Source of the DNA: Dillenia suffruticosa
Lineage: Eukaryota > Streptophyta > Magnoliopsida > Dilleniales > Dilleniaceae
Direction of reading: 5' to 3'
Length of the DNA stretch: 64,000 nucleotides
NCBI GenBank assembly: GCA_033439265.1
Contig: JAVTVX010000019.1
Span: 15,526,039 to 15,590,038 of the forward strand
Position 1 is the first letter of the stretch. The number at the start of each line of letters is the position of its first letter. Below are positions 1 to 12,840 of this stretch, piece after piece. The notes below the pieces were generated by a model. It did no database searches and was not told the origin of the DNA. It was given only the letters and a program-made list of their open reading frames with translations. A program made the position numbers and the translations under genes.

Positions 1-571
1 TGCTAGGGATGGGATCCAAAATCTAACAGGATGCATGAGGAGAGCCGGAGGAGAGTAATAGCTATGATAAACTTGCGTAAAATATTAGTTCTTGTGCCGA
101 GTCCCAAGTCATCCAATTGTAATTATTGTTTAAAAAAATGAAGACATATGCATGCTCCCTAAATTCTATGAATCATTTTAGCCTAAACATGCACTTCTAA
201 AATAGATACCTGACTCCAGTACCTTAGACCACTGATTAATTAGAAAAATAAAAATTTGATTGAGAATTTTGGAGGTTTTCACTAAATGGGTAGTTACATC
301 TCATTCTATCTATTTGGGAACATCCTAATTGTAAGGTCATCAAATTGTATCAACATACAATTACTAGAAGAAGAGACTTTAGAAAAGAAATCTTGACCAG
401 TAAAAAATACATTTAGTAAATACACAGAGGTGACAAAGAAAATGGTTTGGAGGGGGCATAAGGGGAGCATATTGTATATTTAATGACATGACTAATACCA
501 TACTCATTAGCCACACACAAGGAAAGACACCCCCTTCCGAGAGAGAGATAGAATGGCCTTAAAGCAATAAC

Positions 572-3500
572 CTTGTTCAGCTCTAGCTTGTACAGCATCA
601 CAGATCCGTTTTGTTATGTCCAAAAGTGTGAGTTTTGAAGCAGCTACCTCTTCACCAAGTACAACCTGAGGCAAAACTATGCCTAACTATTACATTTGTG
701 TCTTATGACCAGAAAATAGAATGTAAGAAAACACAGAGAGAATTAAATGAAGGACGAGAACACAACCATATTTGCATGAGACTGAAGTGCACACTCCAAA
801 GCCATATGAGACGCTTTCCTTCCCATAACTCGGATAAAGTGATAATACTGCAAAAGACAACAACTTTTACCCACACGAGGATGAGATCCTTATTTAATTG
901 ATTGAAGTAACAAATAACCATCATAATACTAGCCAGACTCGGTGTTTCAAAAATAAGTTCCTTCTGATTTTATTAGTAAAATATGGCAGGGTGAAACACC
1001 AAAGAAAAGGAGAATGCCAAAACGAATTTAACCAGGACCCTCCATGGAACCAGAAATGTACCTTCCCAGCAGAGAGAGCATCCAGACATATATTGCTTAT
1101 CAACTGAGAATTCACCTAAAAAATGGCCAATTCAAAAGGTTCAGCTTGTGGCAGTGTGCAATGCGTAGCCTTACCAGGAATAATCTTGTATATTGTTCTG
1201 GTGAATTTAATGTTTAATGTCTTTATACATGGAAAAAAAAGTTGTTCTTCATATGAAAGAAAAAATCAAGGAAACTGAATGGGTTTGTATGTTTAATAAA
1301 TTCAAAATTTATTTCTATAAACCTTTATCCTGTCCCACATAGAAATTTTTATAGCATGCTACAAATAAATTTTTCAGTGATAGATGAGCAATGAGACTTC
1401 CATGGGACAACAAAAGATTCTTGCTAATCTTGGCCTATTTCCAAAGTGAATAGATAGATGCACAGTCAATTTGTAGATAGATGCACAGTCAATTTGTGGT
1501 TATCAGCACAAGTCTTGTGTGCAAAATATACAATTTCAGTATTACGTTCATAGAACTATCAAAATCCTTTCTCAACAAAATAAGCAAGAGATTTGATAAC
1601 AAAAAACATTAAAAAAGGGAAAAACTCTGATCTTATGTATGACACAAGGAAACAACATCCAAGTCCGGTTGGCAAAGTAATAAATAACCTAGATACTCCA
1701 TATGTTGAAGAGTGAGTCAGCAGTAAATTACACTATACTGTTCCAATCTTACCATAGAGCTTGTGGCTGATAATTAGCTAGCCTGTTCCTTAGTTTTTTG
1801 GGCTTGAGAAGAGCTATGATTTCTACAAAGAACATTATTAGCCTCTTGCTAGGCCATTACAGAAAGGTTATATATCCATTGTCCCAAGAATGTAGTAATC
1901 AAGAAACAATAATGTCTAACCAAAGGCATATCCCAAGGATGTGGCAGGATTAAAGTCTCCTATATGATAAAAATGTCCTATATGAGAGTGTAGAATAGGT
2001 TATAAGCATGTCAACGAGGAGGGCCACAAATAAGTGTTGAGCCCTTGGTGAAGGTAACATAATGATGTAGATCAGTAAACAATGTCCATGGTCAGGTGTA
2101 CAAGTGTAAGCTGAATTACAATCGTGACTGATGACATACATGATTTGATATTGTAGGGAATGTTATACAAGTCAAGTTCACTTTCATCTGAAATTCAATT
2201 TAGACCATGTTGCCATGAGCTTTGGTCATGTCCCCATTTAGCCAAAAGATGAAGCATGTGTGTGCTGGTGTTTTTTGAAGACCAAGAAGCTAATATACTC
2301 AAAGAAAAGGTGTAAGTGGATATCCCTTTCATTTTATGTTTGTCAGGTTGAGAATTGAGAGAGATAAGGAAAAGGTAAGGTAAATGTCCAGGAAGAGCAT
2401 AATGGGCTCCTACATGACAGATTGGGGTTTGTAAGCAGATAATTATCTAATTCTTTACCCAGGACTTTTCTCTTGCATCTTTTGGACTTCATCCCGCATC
2501 AATAATAACCTTATCCAGCTTTTCTTGTGAAAAATGTGTATAGAATCTGGATACCTTACTAGGCGTGGTAAGATATATTATGTTAGGATTGTGGAAAGAT
2601 GCATCAACAAACTAATGAATTATCAGTCAAGCGTAATTCCAGCTAAATACATGACCTCAATAACTTGCAAATTGTTGAGAAACAAAAGCAACCATGACAT
2701 GCTATTTTCTTTGATAGAAGTTGAGAATTTTAACATGAGAAATGTTGATTCAATGGTAGATATCAAAATAATCTCAGAAAAGCAAAGTCTTGTCTTGTAA
2801 TATTTAGAAAATGTAAGTTATTACACTTTTCGAGGAAGGGGAACTATTAATATTGTACTACTTTAAATATCATACCATCTCATTTAGTTGTCATTATTTA
2901 ATGTTCTTTTCTTCTGGAGGCTTCCCTTCTTGTGTCTTTAGACAGGATATCTTAGTTTTTTTTTTTTTTTTCTATTAATAGAGATCTTCTTCTTTCTTAT
3001 CTTTTAAAAAGGAATAAAGCTTCACATCTTTCTTGACTTCATACCTATAATCACATATTTCGACCTCACACAGCCCATGCAAATCATTAAAGATGAGAAT
3101 TAAGATTTTGATACTTGAATACAAACCCTTGCACAAATAATGTACAAGTAGCAATACAACACAAATGTAAATATATATTTTGCGAACATAAGATTCTTTA
3201 AAGTTACCTTTATACAATCATGAAACACTGTGGCGGCTGCAGGCAAGTATGCTACTGAAAATATTTTATTAATTTTTTTATTGAAAAGGATATTCAAAAA
3301 TAAAATTCAAATATAATATGGTTAGAACATTAGAATTAGCCCCGGTAATTGGATGGAACCAAAGGTGTATTTGACATTATTTAGTTTAAAATCTCTTTAT
3401 ATATTTTACATGCACTATTGAATTCTTTTATCTTCTATAAAATTAAAAATCTTAAATTAAGATTTATGCTTGTCATAAATTCCATTTATTATACAGGTGT

Positions 3501-6500
3501 TGATTCCAAACAATATTGATAATTCAAATTCTGGTAAATGGAATGTGTATCACGTTAAGTTTTAAGAATTATGCATTAATTGTGAATGACATTTTTTAAA
3601 GAAATATTGTTATTCATCAGAGTAGTATTCATGAAGTATTGAGCATTATTAGACAAATGTTTTTAGCATAAATTTTTATAATTTAATGTCACCAAAATTG
3701 CCATGCTCATTAAACCTCAACTTGATACAATGTTACTTTAGGTTTATGAAATTTGCTGTAATTGTTATTTACAAGAATTATCTTCTTAAGGCAGAAAAAG
3801 GCAGGACGAAGGAGAAGATAGGGAAAGGATGCTTGGGTGGGTCACACCCAATCATATGCTTTGCTTCTTGTTAGTTACCTTGTGAAAGAGAGAGAGAGAG
3901 AGACAGAGAGAGGTTGCACAGGCACACAACTGTCCTCCAACGATGATGTAAAAAGGCAGTTACATCTTTTTTTGTTTGTATTCTTAAATCTGAGTAACAA
4001 TGATGGAAGGGAGGCTAATTAAGACCAATCAAACTATCTGAAATCGCACAGTCACTTTACCTTCACAAAGGCAGACAGCAGACCTACTTTGGATGATAAG
4101 AAGTCAATTACACCCTTATTGCTTGTGTATGTGAGTGAGATGAAATGGAGAACAATTATAAGAAGTCCAGAAATTTTAAAACAGCACAGCCCCTTCATTT
4201 CGACAAAACTGGGAACAACTCCACTCTAGATATATATAGTTAATGTCTACAAGGCACAGGTCCAAATAGGTGTAGTTTGCAAAAATAATAATAATAATAA
4301 TAATAAATAAATAATAAAAAATAAAAAAGCACTTTGCTGTTTCTAGTATGTAGCTTTAAAAGGTAGATTTCCAAACATGACATTCTTTCAAGGAAGCATT
4401 AACTTTTTGAGAACCATAACAACATTTCAACAATAACAAATTCAGTGATGTCTGATTAAACTAAAGACAATGGTGCAGATCACAGATAAGGTGGTTATCA
4501 ACTAGAAGAAGAAATCTAAGTAGAGGATTATATCGGGTGCAAACCAGGTTAGGTGAGAGAGAGAAATTTGCACCTTGCACATTGTATCAAACCCAACATT
4601 TGCTTCAACAAATTGGTTTTTTAGATCACCAGATACTGTAACAGGCACTCCAATAACCTGAAATGATAAAAGGAGGATATCAGGCCTCTAATGATATGGA
4701 GATTATGCAATTGACATGCATTTAGTCCCACAATAACCTTTCCATCCTGTTGGGAGGCAATGGTAAACATATGCCTCCAGGTCTGAGATTAGCATTATCT
4801 ATGCATCCCTCGTGGAACTGTCTCACCCAATAGAAAAGATCACCCAGTACTCAAAAATTCCATTAAACAGCCTTCTTTTATTTAGAAGAGACTGCTTTCA
4901 CAAATTGAACCCAAGACGTGGACTAATTATATTGGCAATTTTCCCATCTAGATAATGACTCACCCATAATATATACACAAACATTAATCAAGTTTGAGCA
5001 TGATAAAATTGCTGGGTAATTGGAATCCAATATCTAACTTTATATGGTTTAATCAAATTAGAAGAATGGGAATGCCTTGAATGTGATTACAGCAATGGTG
5101 GCTGTGTTTATTTTCTTGGGAATTGCATCTTCCCGTCAAGAACATGGAATAGGACACAAAGCCATTTGGTTCAAAACATTCCCGTCAAGATAGAAACTGA
5201 ATTTCTTTTGCCGTATGAGGCTCAGTATTAAATTTAATTACCTACTAGCACTCTTAGGGTGGTCATCTCTGTCAGGTAGGAAATCAGACTAATATCCTAT
5301 ACTCAGCACCCTAGTCTGCTCATAAGCCTGTTGGGGCAAAAGTGCCACTTCATTATATACAAAATCTGTTTTAGGCCTGCTTGGTAAATAGAAATTATTT
5401 GAGTGAGAATAACTCCATTTTTTTTATTGGCAGAGCTAGTTGAAAGACTAACTTGTTGAGTGAACAAAGGGGGTAAACTTAACAAATCTGGGTATTTGGT
5501 AATAAGCTAGAAAATTCTAGCTTACTTTTTGTCCATGTAGCTAGTAGAATTCAGGACTTTAACGGTTTCCCATCAAACCTGATTAATCCTAGATAGTTGT
5601 AACTTTAAGTCCATCATTTAGCACCTCTAGCGTGAAGATCAAATCATATAATCCCAATTTTGCGATCTTTTGGTATGATTTATCTTTCCTTGAAGGAAAC
5701 ACTTGACGAGCACTATACATATACTGTGATTAACATATGTAATTCAAGAGTACAGATAGTAAACATGACACCATGTGGAAGTACAGACACTAAGAATACC
5801 TTTGTGGGGCACTTAGCCGCAGTGAGAGTCTCAGCAATTTGAGCAGCATCAGAGTTAGATGTAACTCCTTCATATAAAAGAATGAAATATTGAGAATCCT
5901 TAGGTGTAGGAGCAAACTTATCAGGAAAGTTCTCAACTTTTACACTTACCGCCTATAAAAACTAGCCCATCTAGCTTCAATTCTTGGCATGTTTTTATTG
6001 TAGATTTCACTTGATCAAATGTTCGAACCTGGTCTTTTGACCCACCCAGCATGTCATAACCACCTACAATCAGACAAATTTGGAGGTTTTGATAATAATA
6101 TTAAAAAATGTAAGGTTCACGAGGATGGCTCTTGACAACTAGGAGTAGCATTTCACAAAATTAAAGTTTCTAATCCGGTAGTGTTCAGAATGAAACCCTC
6201 ACCCACCAAAAAAAATTCCAACTTAATGACGGCAGGAAATATTTCTCTACAACAGTAAATCATGCAGGAATTTTCATTGAGTTGGCAGCTCTGCTTGAAA
6301 AGAACCAAAAGATAAAAACTGAAGATCCCAGCCCCAATGCATCAAGATGTAAAATAGGCAACAGCAGACTAAATAAAATAATGTTCACAAAGACAGGAAC
6401 CAATATTATACATATAAGCCATGTGATGAAAAGATTTCTGTTAACTGATTACAACTACAAAAGGAAAAGAAAAGATCAACAATGAAAGGCCCTAGCAGTT

Positions 6501-9500
6501 AGCACAGAAGACAAAAAAAACACAGCTTTGTAGGACCCAACTGGACTTTTGACCTGACTTTGAGTCTGCACAGGCAACGTGAAGGTTTTAAACAACACCC
6601 CCCAACACACACACATGTTAGAAAAAGGATAGATTTCACACTACTGCCTTCTTCCATTGTCAGAATCATACCCTTGAGAGTTATAACCAGTATTTGAAGC
6701 TGCATGACAATGGTATCACGAGCATATTTTCCCACAATTAACAAAAGCATTGTTTCAAAATTAATGTTGCTTGGCTTTTCAAATAGTAACAAAAATAACC
6801 CTCCCCCCTCATGCACCAAAACAAAAATTTCATCACGGAATAACCACTCTATTTCAAGATAACAATAGAAACCAAGCCCCATTGCATCAAGATATCAAAC
6901 AACCAGCAACCTACCTAGACAAGAAAAGTTCAATAACATTTGAAACTAAAGACCAAAAGATTGCCATTTAAAGTTTTGTATTGCACACAAACATTCACAA
7001 ATCCACTAAAGGGCTAATTCAATTAAAACCCTAATGCAGGAAGAAAAAAAAAATATATATATATATATATACTGGTTAAACAAGAATCTAGAAGAAGCAG
7101 CCACATCAAGAAATTTTTGCAGCAATCACCACCATATGTAAAGATAAGTGAATAAATAAAGTATTCTAAACTAAAAATTCTTAAATAGCTTATGTGGTTT
7201 CTTCCTAGAAGGGGGCCAAATGAATCAAAAGACTGATAAATATTGACTGCATACACTTCTCTAATCCCAACTCATTTTAACAAACCCATTCACCACCTGG
7301 GGTAGACTGATGACTGGAGAAGGCCACTCTTAAATCATCCAAACCAAACAGAATAATTCAAAGTGACTTGCCACCCCTAGATCATGTTTTCACAGACATT
7401 TAATCATCAATCTATAACATGATCATTTGCAGAATCTATTTCAAGTCTCAAATCAAGAGTACCATGTAAGCAAACCCAACTTTGAGTATTGTGATTTCTT
7501 TACTTTCATGCTGGTATAACACTTAAAACCTTCAATTGTTGAGTATATATACAATAAGATCCTTCTCGCCTTTAGGATAGATTTCAATCCTGTGGAATGA
7601 ATTATAAAACAAATAGAGCTATAAATTTTTGGAAACCAAGCAAATGTTTAACTATCCAACACAAATGAGTGGGGAAAAGTTATTTCACCCATTTTTTCTG
7701 TGACTGTGACTCTTACTTTTTCTTTTTCTTTTTCTTTTTTTCTTTTTTGGATCAGCTACAATTCTACTACTTTGATTAATAACACCATAGTTGATTACAT
7801 CTTCACATTAGAAATACAGCCATACTGATGAAGTCATTCTAGTATGTATTTTATTTCCTTTCAATCGACAACAAAAGTATTCTCATTGTACCAATATGCA
7901 CTAAAACAGATAAGGCTTACCTAGCAAATATGGAAGAGAAATGTGTATGGAGTAATGAGAGAGGTACTCATAATTCCCAAGGATTTATATCTTGTTTGGA
8001 TGATTATAAACTTAAGAAAAGAATCCTATGCTTCGTTACACAATACATGAGAAATGGATTTGCTTAGATTTAAAAGGAAAGAAATTAAAAAAAAAAAAAA
8101 AGGCTTGCTTGTAAAGACCTCTCAGAGACTTGAAGACTTTAATTCAAATAAAAAAGAATACTAGTGGAAAGAGCAGTTGCACCAACTCTAGTAAGTAGAT
8201 TTTTGTTTTCAGGGTAGAACCTCATCGTAGACTTCCCAAACTCCCCCAGTCTCTGATGTCTAAAGACCTTCTTCTATGAGTTAATGCATCTCTATTAAAA
8301 ATTTTGGAGAATACCATTCAGGAATTCCAGAATCAGCAGACTCTCCCCAAAAAAATAAAATAAAAAATAAAAAATCCAGTTTGATAGTTTTCAAAACCAG
8401 TTCTCATATAATGCTAGTTTCCAAGAAAAAATCGGGGCTGCAATTTCTCTATTCTTATTTCAAGATCCCTGGTTTGCTTGATTGACTCTATATTAAAATA
8501 CAACTTATCTAATGCTTGCATGCTTAAACTTGACCTGTTCAAAAAATTGGTCTGGCCAACTTTACACACTTGTGACTAATGACTATTTTTTCGTTTCACT
8601 AGAAAAGCCTATAACCCCTTGTTTTGGCATGAAATGTTTAAGCATTATTGAGTGCACCAAATAAACAGAACTCTCAGGCAATTATTAAGCATTAAATGGA
8701 TCAATGTACACATTATAGAAGCACTCAGATACTTCTCACTTGAGCTAGCATTTTCATTACCAACTAATGTAAGATCACTTTCCAGAATAACTTGAAATCA
8801 AGGTTTAAGGAAGTGTTCGACTAATCATTGATGTTCCAACAGACTGATTTGAAGATTCTGCATATTTTTTAAAAGAAACCCAAAGGCAAAATATGGTGTG
8901 ATGCTTAAGGCATGATACGCAAAATATGATGTTAGAAGCCTTTATACAGAAGCACCAGCTGTGCCTTAAGCATGACACAGAAGCCTTTATATATGCCACA
9001 ACCATAACACAGAAGCACCTACTTGTAGTCAATGATAAAGTTCATAAAGACTATTATATGGACTCCTTTAAAAATGAAAATAGAAACAAGATTCGAAAAA
9101 TATCTAGATGTATACTAGGAAAATTTGAAAACAATACTCCACTATTGGAATGCAAGCATAAGCAGTAAGCTGCTATAGTCCATGAATAGTACTACACTAC
9201 TACAGTAACTGATACTTAAAATTGACTCAAGTTCATCAGAAGATCTCCCATAGTCATCATCCCACAAAATTAAAACAAGGGGTCAGTTATCCTTCAATTT
9301 TCATATTCTTGAATAGACTTCTGTCCGATTCCTATCACAAACTCTTGTATATCAAGTTCACACATTTTGTGAGCCAATATAAATGTTAAAAAAATTTTGT
9401 ATAGTTGATTGATCCCTCAGTCTCTCCCCCTTCAACAAATATCATGTTGGAAAGCCTCAAGGATGTTGTTCAAATTCCTTATCTATGCAAACTCAACCAG

Positions 9501-12052
9501 AAATTTTTTTTGGGGGGGGGGGGATAGTGTAGTTTCATTATCACAAATATCACAGTGAGCCAAATTACAAAGTTTCTGTAGAAGTATCGTCTAAGGTACT
9601 AATACCCTGGGAAGATAGTACTTGTAAATATTTCATTTCAAAGAAACATTCATGAACATCGCAGTATACCTGTGCGAGTACACATGCTAACCATCAACCC
9701 TAAGAAACTAAAATATAGGAGCAATAGGTTGTAATTAAGGAAATATTGATCTTTGAGATCTTAAATATTCTTATGTCTATAATGGGGGTCCCATATATAT
9801 GAGAAGAATTACTAAAAGAAGGAGATTATTATATACCTTGATTACGATATGATGAAACAATGTCCTCACTAAGCTCGATCACCTTTTGTGTAAATAAACC
9901 TTCAATGCCACCTAGTTTCATGCATGAGAAGTATCAGTTGATGAATTTTGAGCAAGCTAAAGTAATTTATGCTTGAAATAAAAGAACAAACACGTTAAAT
10001 GTAAACAAATCTACATGATTGAGAAGATACAATTGACAATGATGACTTGTTAGTTCGTTTGTCAATATTGATATGCTTGGTTTGCATTACACAAGATGGT
10101 GCAAATTTTTTTGGTAATCAAGTTATAGGATTATCATCAAGCAATGTCAAGAAATCCTAGAACTATGAAATATTTGCCTTTTCTTTCCGCCATCAAAGTA
10201 TAGTTCTTAACCCTGTATTTGTGGCCACTATTTCAGTTGTTAGTCAATAAAACACCTAGCACCTAGCACCTAGCATTGTGCATTTGAAAAGATATTTCAC
10301 AGATAGGAAAAGTATCATATTTTTAAAATATTCTCAGGAAACTGTCCAACACAATCAATCATAAAGGCCATCCCTTGCAAGTAATTGCACAAGATGCAGC
10401 TGAGCCTCAGAGTATAAGTGGGCACAAAATGGAATACATTGAGCACGTATTTCTTGTTTCAAGGACGTTCTAGCTTCTCTTGTGCACCATTTTAGAGAAT
10501 ATATATATAAGAAGTTTATAAGGGAATCCAAACAGTTGCTTCCCTTGTGCTGGTTGGAAGCAGGTGCCTTCTCTCCCCCCCCCCAACACCTACCCCCAAA
10601 GAAAATAATCAAAAAATAAAGTTCTCCAATGGCTGTTAGGACCATCAGCTAACAATCATCACAGCAAATAGCCTAAGACTGCCCCCATTCATCATTGCCC
10701 TAGATATTAATCACAATGGTTTGAATTTTGTACTTCTAAACTAGTTCTAGTGTTAAAAGAAGAAAGAACAAATGAAGGAGAGGAAAAAAAATCATTCCCG
10801 ACCAATTTCACCATTTATAAAGATATCACCAATTAGAATAACCTTTTAATGTACTTCAGATGTTTGATTATTTGAAAAATCAAATTTGACATTAAACATA
10901 AATATAAACAAATTACCCACCACAAAATCCAAGCAAAGTACTCTGCCGATTATGAGACTTGATCGCATCATAAAGGCCACTGATAACATTATGACCTCCT
11001 GGAGACTGTCTTCCACAAAATAAGACCCCGATTCTGCAATAAATGAACTATGAATTCACTACAAACTACACATTAGCTGCAACCAATATGAAAGAGCATA
11101 GCTACGCTAAAACCATTTATGAAGGTGATACAAATTTAAACAAGACTAACATATAGAAATTCTCACTATGATTGGTTGGAGCCAGAAGTTTGCAAAATAA
11201 TTAGAAGATAATGAAAGTAGTCATGGGTATGTCTGCCCTTTACATAAAATGCCACAATTGGAGAATGAGAAACCACATCAAACCACACGCACATGATAAG
11301 AAAGGAAAAGAAACGCAATCTAAATTAAAAATCCAATTAAAAAGTATGCACAATTCAATCACAAGAACAGGGGTTTCAGTCTAGATGTAGTTCCGAACTT
11401 CCATTGAAGTTCCAGTGTGGCACCTAAACTTTAATTTAGTACGATTGACCCATTTGATACAGTTTTCAGTTGACTAGTTTTTCCTACGGCAAACACATAT
11501 AAATGCAGTTTCATCCCAATATGTAGTAAAACCTGAATGCTGCTGGTTTTGAAGTGTTGAGTTTGGATGATTTAAACTGAATGAGAGGTTGGCCAGATGT
11601 AAAAGGAAAGGATTTATGAACTGATTGGGCATCTGATATGTCTTCAACTCTTGTACCTTCTCCATATTCCACTTCAATGCCTCTTCCCTGTACATATAAA
11701 CATATATATGTTAGTTTCATAAATTAGGCATTATCTCAGACAGAAAGCCCTATAATTGTCAATACCAAACGCTGTTGAGGGAGAGGAAGACCGAGGGCCA
11801 TCCCCGGGGCGCTCATCTTCCCGGGGTTGGGTGGTTGTCGTTAGGAAGAAAGAGCGCACGTGCTTTGCACGTGACTGAGTGCTTTCTCCTCTCCGCCAGA
11901 GCAGATGTTTTGTACTTCTAAACTAGTTCTAGTGTTAAAAGAACAAGTATTTTTTGAAATCCAAGGGTGGAGAACTCACCCATTTGTAAGAACGGCAGAC
12001 TTATTGTTTAATGGGCACTGGCCCACCTCTGTATTGCCCTTGCTAGGCCTAA

Positions 12053-12097
<45 letters not shown>

Positions 12098-12794
12098 GAT
12101 TTTCTTGACAATGAGGTTGAAGAGAACCCATAAAAAAAAAAATCAAATCATTGGGATGTTACTGTAGATAAAAATTTTAGGGATTTATGATATTGTAAAA
12201 TTATAATGTGTTTTGAATGACAATGTGCAAGTGTAATTAACAATGGTAGGCATTTAAAATCAACCCAAAGCAACACAAACTCATTTCATATGTGAAAAGT
12301 ATCAACTTTATAAAGCACACTAAACTTAAATCTTTTCTTTTAAGGCTGGGTGGAATTCATATGTGGTAGAAAGCATCTAATAGAGAGTGGATTCTCTCTC
12401 TCTCTCTCTCTCTCTCTACATTTTCAAGAAAGGTGGAGTTTGGTTTTGAGCAGATCAAAAAGTGATCTCAACCCAACCTTTGAATTTCTTTTTGTAACAA
12501 TTTTCATTAATATTACTTTTCTTGTTACAAGATTTTTAAATTTTTAAAAGAAAAAATAATAATAATAAAGTCAAATTATACTCGTCCTCAAAATAAAACA
12601 ACAAAGTTTTTTTTTTTTTTTGATCAACCAAATCACAAGACAATCGCAATGGATTAAGACTACTAATTTGCAGTTGATGATGATACAACCATAAGATAGA
12701 TTTTAATTACCTGGAGACAAAGTGGAAGCTCCGGTTCATAAAGACTCCTTTGCTTCTGCAATCCTGTTAGCTTCATCACTACTCCATACTCCAT
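572..12794 (-). CDS. PFP-ALPHA: Pyrophosphate-fructose 6-phosphate 1-phosphotransferase, alpha (regulatory) subunit, 5' part
   Basis: I assembled ten exons by GT-AG sites and unbroken frame: 12711-12794, 11533-11687, 10921-11033, 9837-9911, 5950-6063, 5800-5867, 4574-4657, 1062-1115, 767-847 and 572-665. Together they give 307 codons plus one base. The gene continues off the left edge; the family is about 615 residues. PFP interconverts fructose-6-phosphate and fructose-1,6-bisphosphate in the cytosol using pyrophosphate; alpha is the regulatory partner of catalytic beta. Visible motifs are [17 protein letters not shown] at the N terminus, [80 protein letters not shown] and [18 protein letters not shown]. 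Alpha rather than beta follows from GGVTSN (beta has GGDDSN) and from the altered PKTIDGD loop. Compared with my memory of plant alpha subunits it looks diverged, for example [13 protein letters not shown] where GRTKDQIRTTEQV is usual. No stop or frameshift was seen in these exons. Introns reach 3.5-3.8 kb. Confidence 0.93.
1451..1496. repeat. Perfect tandem duplication, 23 bp x 2
   Basis: The unit beginning tagatagatgcacagtc occurs at 1451-1473 and again, without a mismatch, at 1474-1496. It lies inside PFP-alpha intron 7. It looks like a recent replication-slippage duplication. Confidence 0.95.
3887..3903. repeat. (AG)n microsatellite
   Basis: A run of AG dinucleotides of about 17 bases inside PFP-alpha intron 7, followed by an imperfect extension (acagagagagg). 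Confidence 0.9.
4281..4320. repeat. (AAT)n microsatellite
   Basis: About 40 bases of AAT/AAAT repeats inside PFP-alpha intron 7, close to the 3' side of exon 7. A probable length-polymorphic site. Confidence 0.9.
6064..9836 (-). other. PFP-alpha intron 4 (3.77 kb)
   Basis: The longest intron of the gene visible here, between the exon ending at 9837 and the one starting at 6063. The boundaries are supported because the phase is kept (G|GT gives Gly). It contains a (TA)n run at 7051-7071, a pyrimidine stretch near 7710-7750 and a G-run near 9511-9521. I found no coding sequence or transposon termini. Confidence 0.75.
7051..7071. repeat. (TA)n microsatellite
   Basis: About 20 bases of alternating AT following an A-run, inside PFP-alpha intron 4. 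Confidence 0.9.
10726..10761. repeat. 36-bp segment duplicated at 11908-11943 (intron 3 copy)
   Basis: The 36 bases beginning ttttgtacttctaaactag here, in PFP-alpha intron 3, recur exactly and in the same orientation at 11908-11943 in intron 1. The match stops sharply on both sides (next base g here, c in the other copy). It is non-coding. Confidence 0.95.
11770..11907. other. GC-rich patch with 7-bp hairpin in PFP-alpha intron 1
   Basis: About 140 bases are clearly richer in G and C than the surrounding intron. They contain a perfect inverted repeat, cacgtgc-ttt-gcacgtg, at 11857-11873. The patch abuts the 36-bp copy of intron 3 sequence that starts at 11908. It could be filler DNA from break repair or the end of an old mobile element. 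A short hairpin near an end would suit a Helitron, but I see no CTRR end or partner terminus, so the origin is open. Confidence 0.5.
11908..11943. repeat. 36-bp segment duplicated from 10726-10761 (intron 1 copy)
   Basis: Exact, same-orientation copy of 36 bases of PFP-alpha intron 3, found here in intron 1 directly after the GC-rich patch. Its position at a composition boundary suggests a templated insertion. Confidence 0.95.
12055..12095. repeat. (TC)n microsatellite
   Basis: About 40 bases of pure TC repeat in PFP-alpha intron 1. Confidence 0.95.
12393..12417. repeat. (TC)n microsatellite
   Basis: About 25 bases of TC repeat in PFP-alpha intron 1, a second tract 300 bp from the first. 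Confidence 0.95.
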
Positions 12795-12799
12795 TTTCA

Positions 12800-12840
12800 G
12801 AGAGAGAGAGAGAGAGATAGAGCGAGAGAGAGAGAGAGGG
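12800..12840. repeat. (CT)n tract in the PFP-alpha 5' leader
   Basis: On the sense (minus) strand this is a CT-rich run ending about five bases before the ATG at 12794. CT microsatellites in 5' leaders are common in plant genes and can affect expression. A role here is inference only. Confidence 0.85.

Larger units (their letters stand above)
1116..4573 (-). other. PFP-alpha intron 7 (3.46 kb)
   Basis: This AT-rich intron lies between the exon ending at 4574 and the exon starting at 1115. It holds simple repeats and a perfect 23-bp duplication (listed separately). The short open frames in it match nothing I recognise, and I see no transposon ends. Confidence 0.75.

Noticed and set aside
1..571. 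Further PFP-alpha exon at the extreme left
   Set aside because: No segment here translates into the sequence expected after the exon ending at 572, so the next exon is taken to be outside the window.
6499..6882. 127-residue minus-strand frame in PFP-alpha intron 4
   Set aside because: It lies within an intron supported by flanking in-phase exons, is low in complexity and matches no family I know.
11851..11880. Helitron 3' end suggested by the cacgtgc hairpin
   Set aside because: No CTRR terminus after the hairpin and no matching TC 5' end was found, so only the hairpin is reported.
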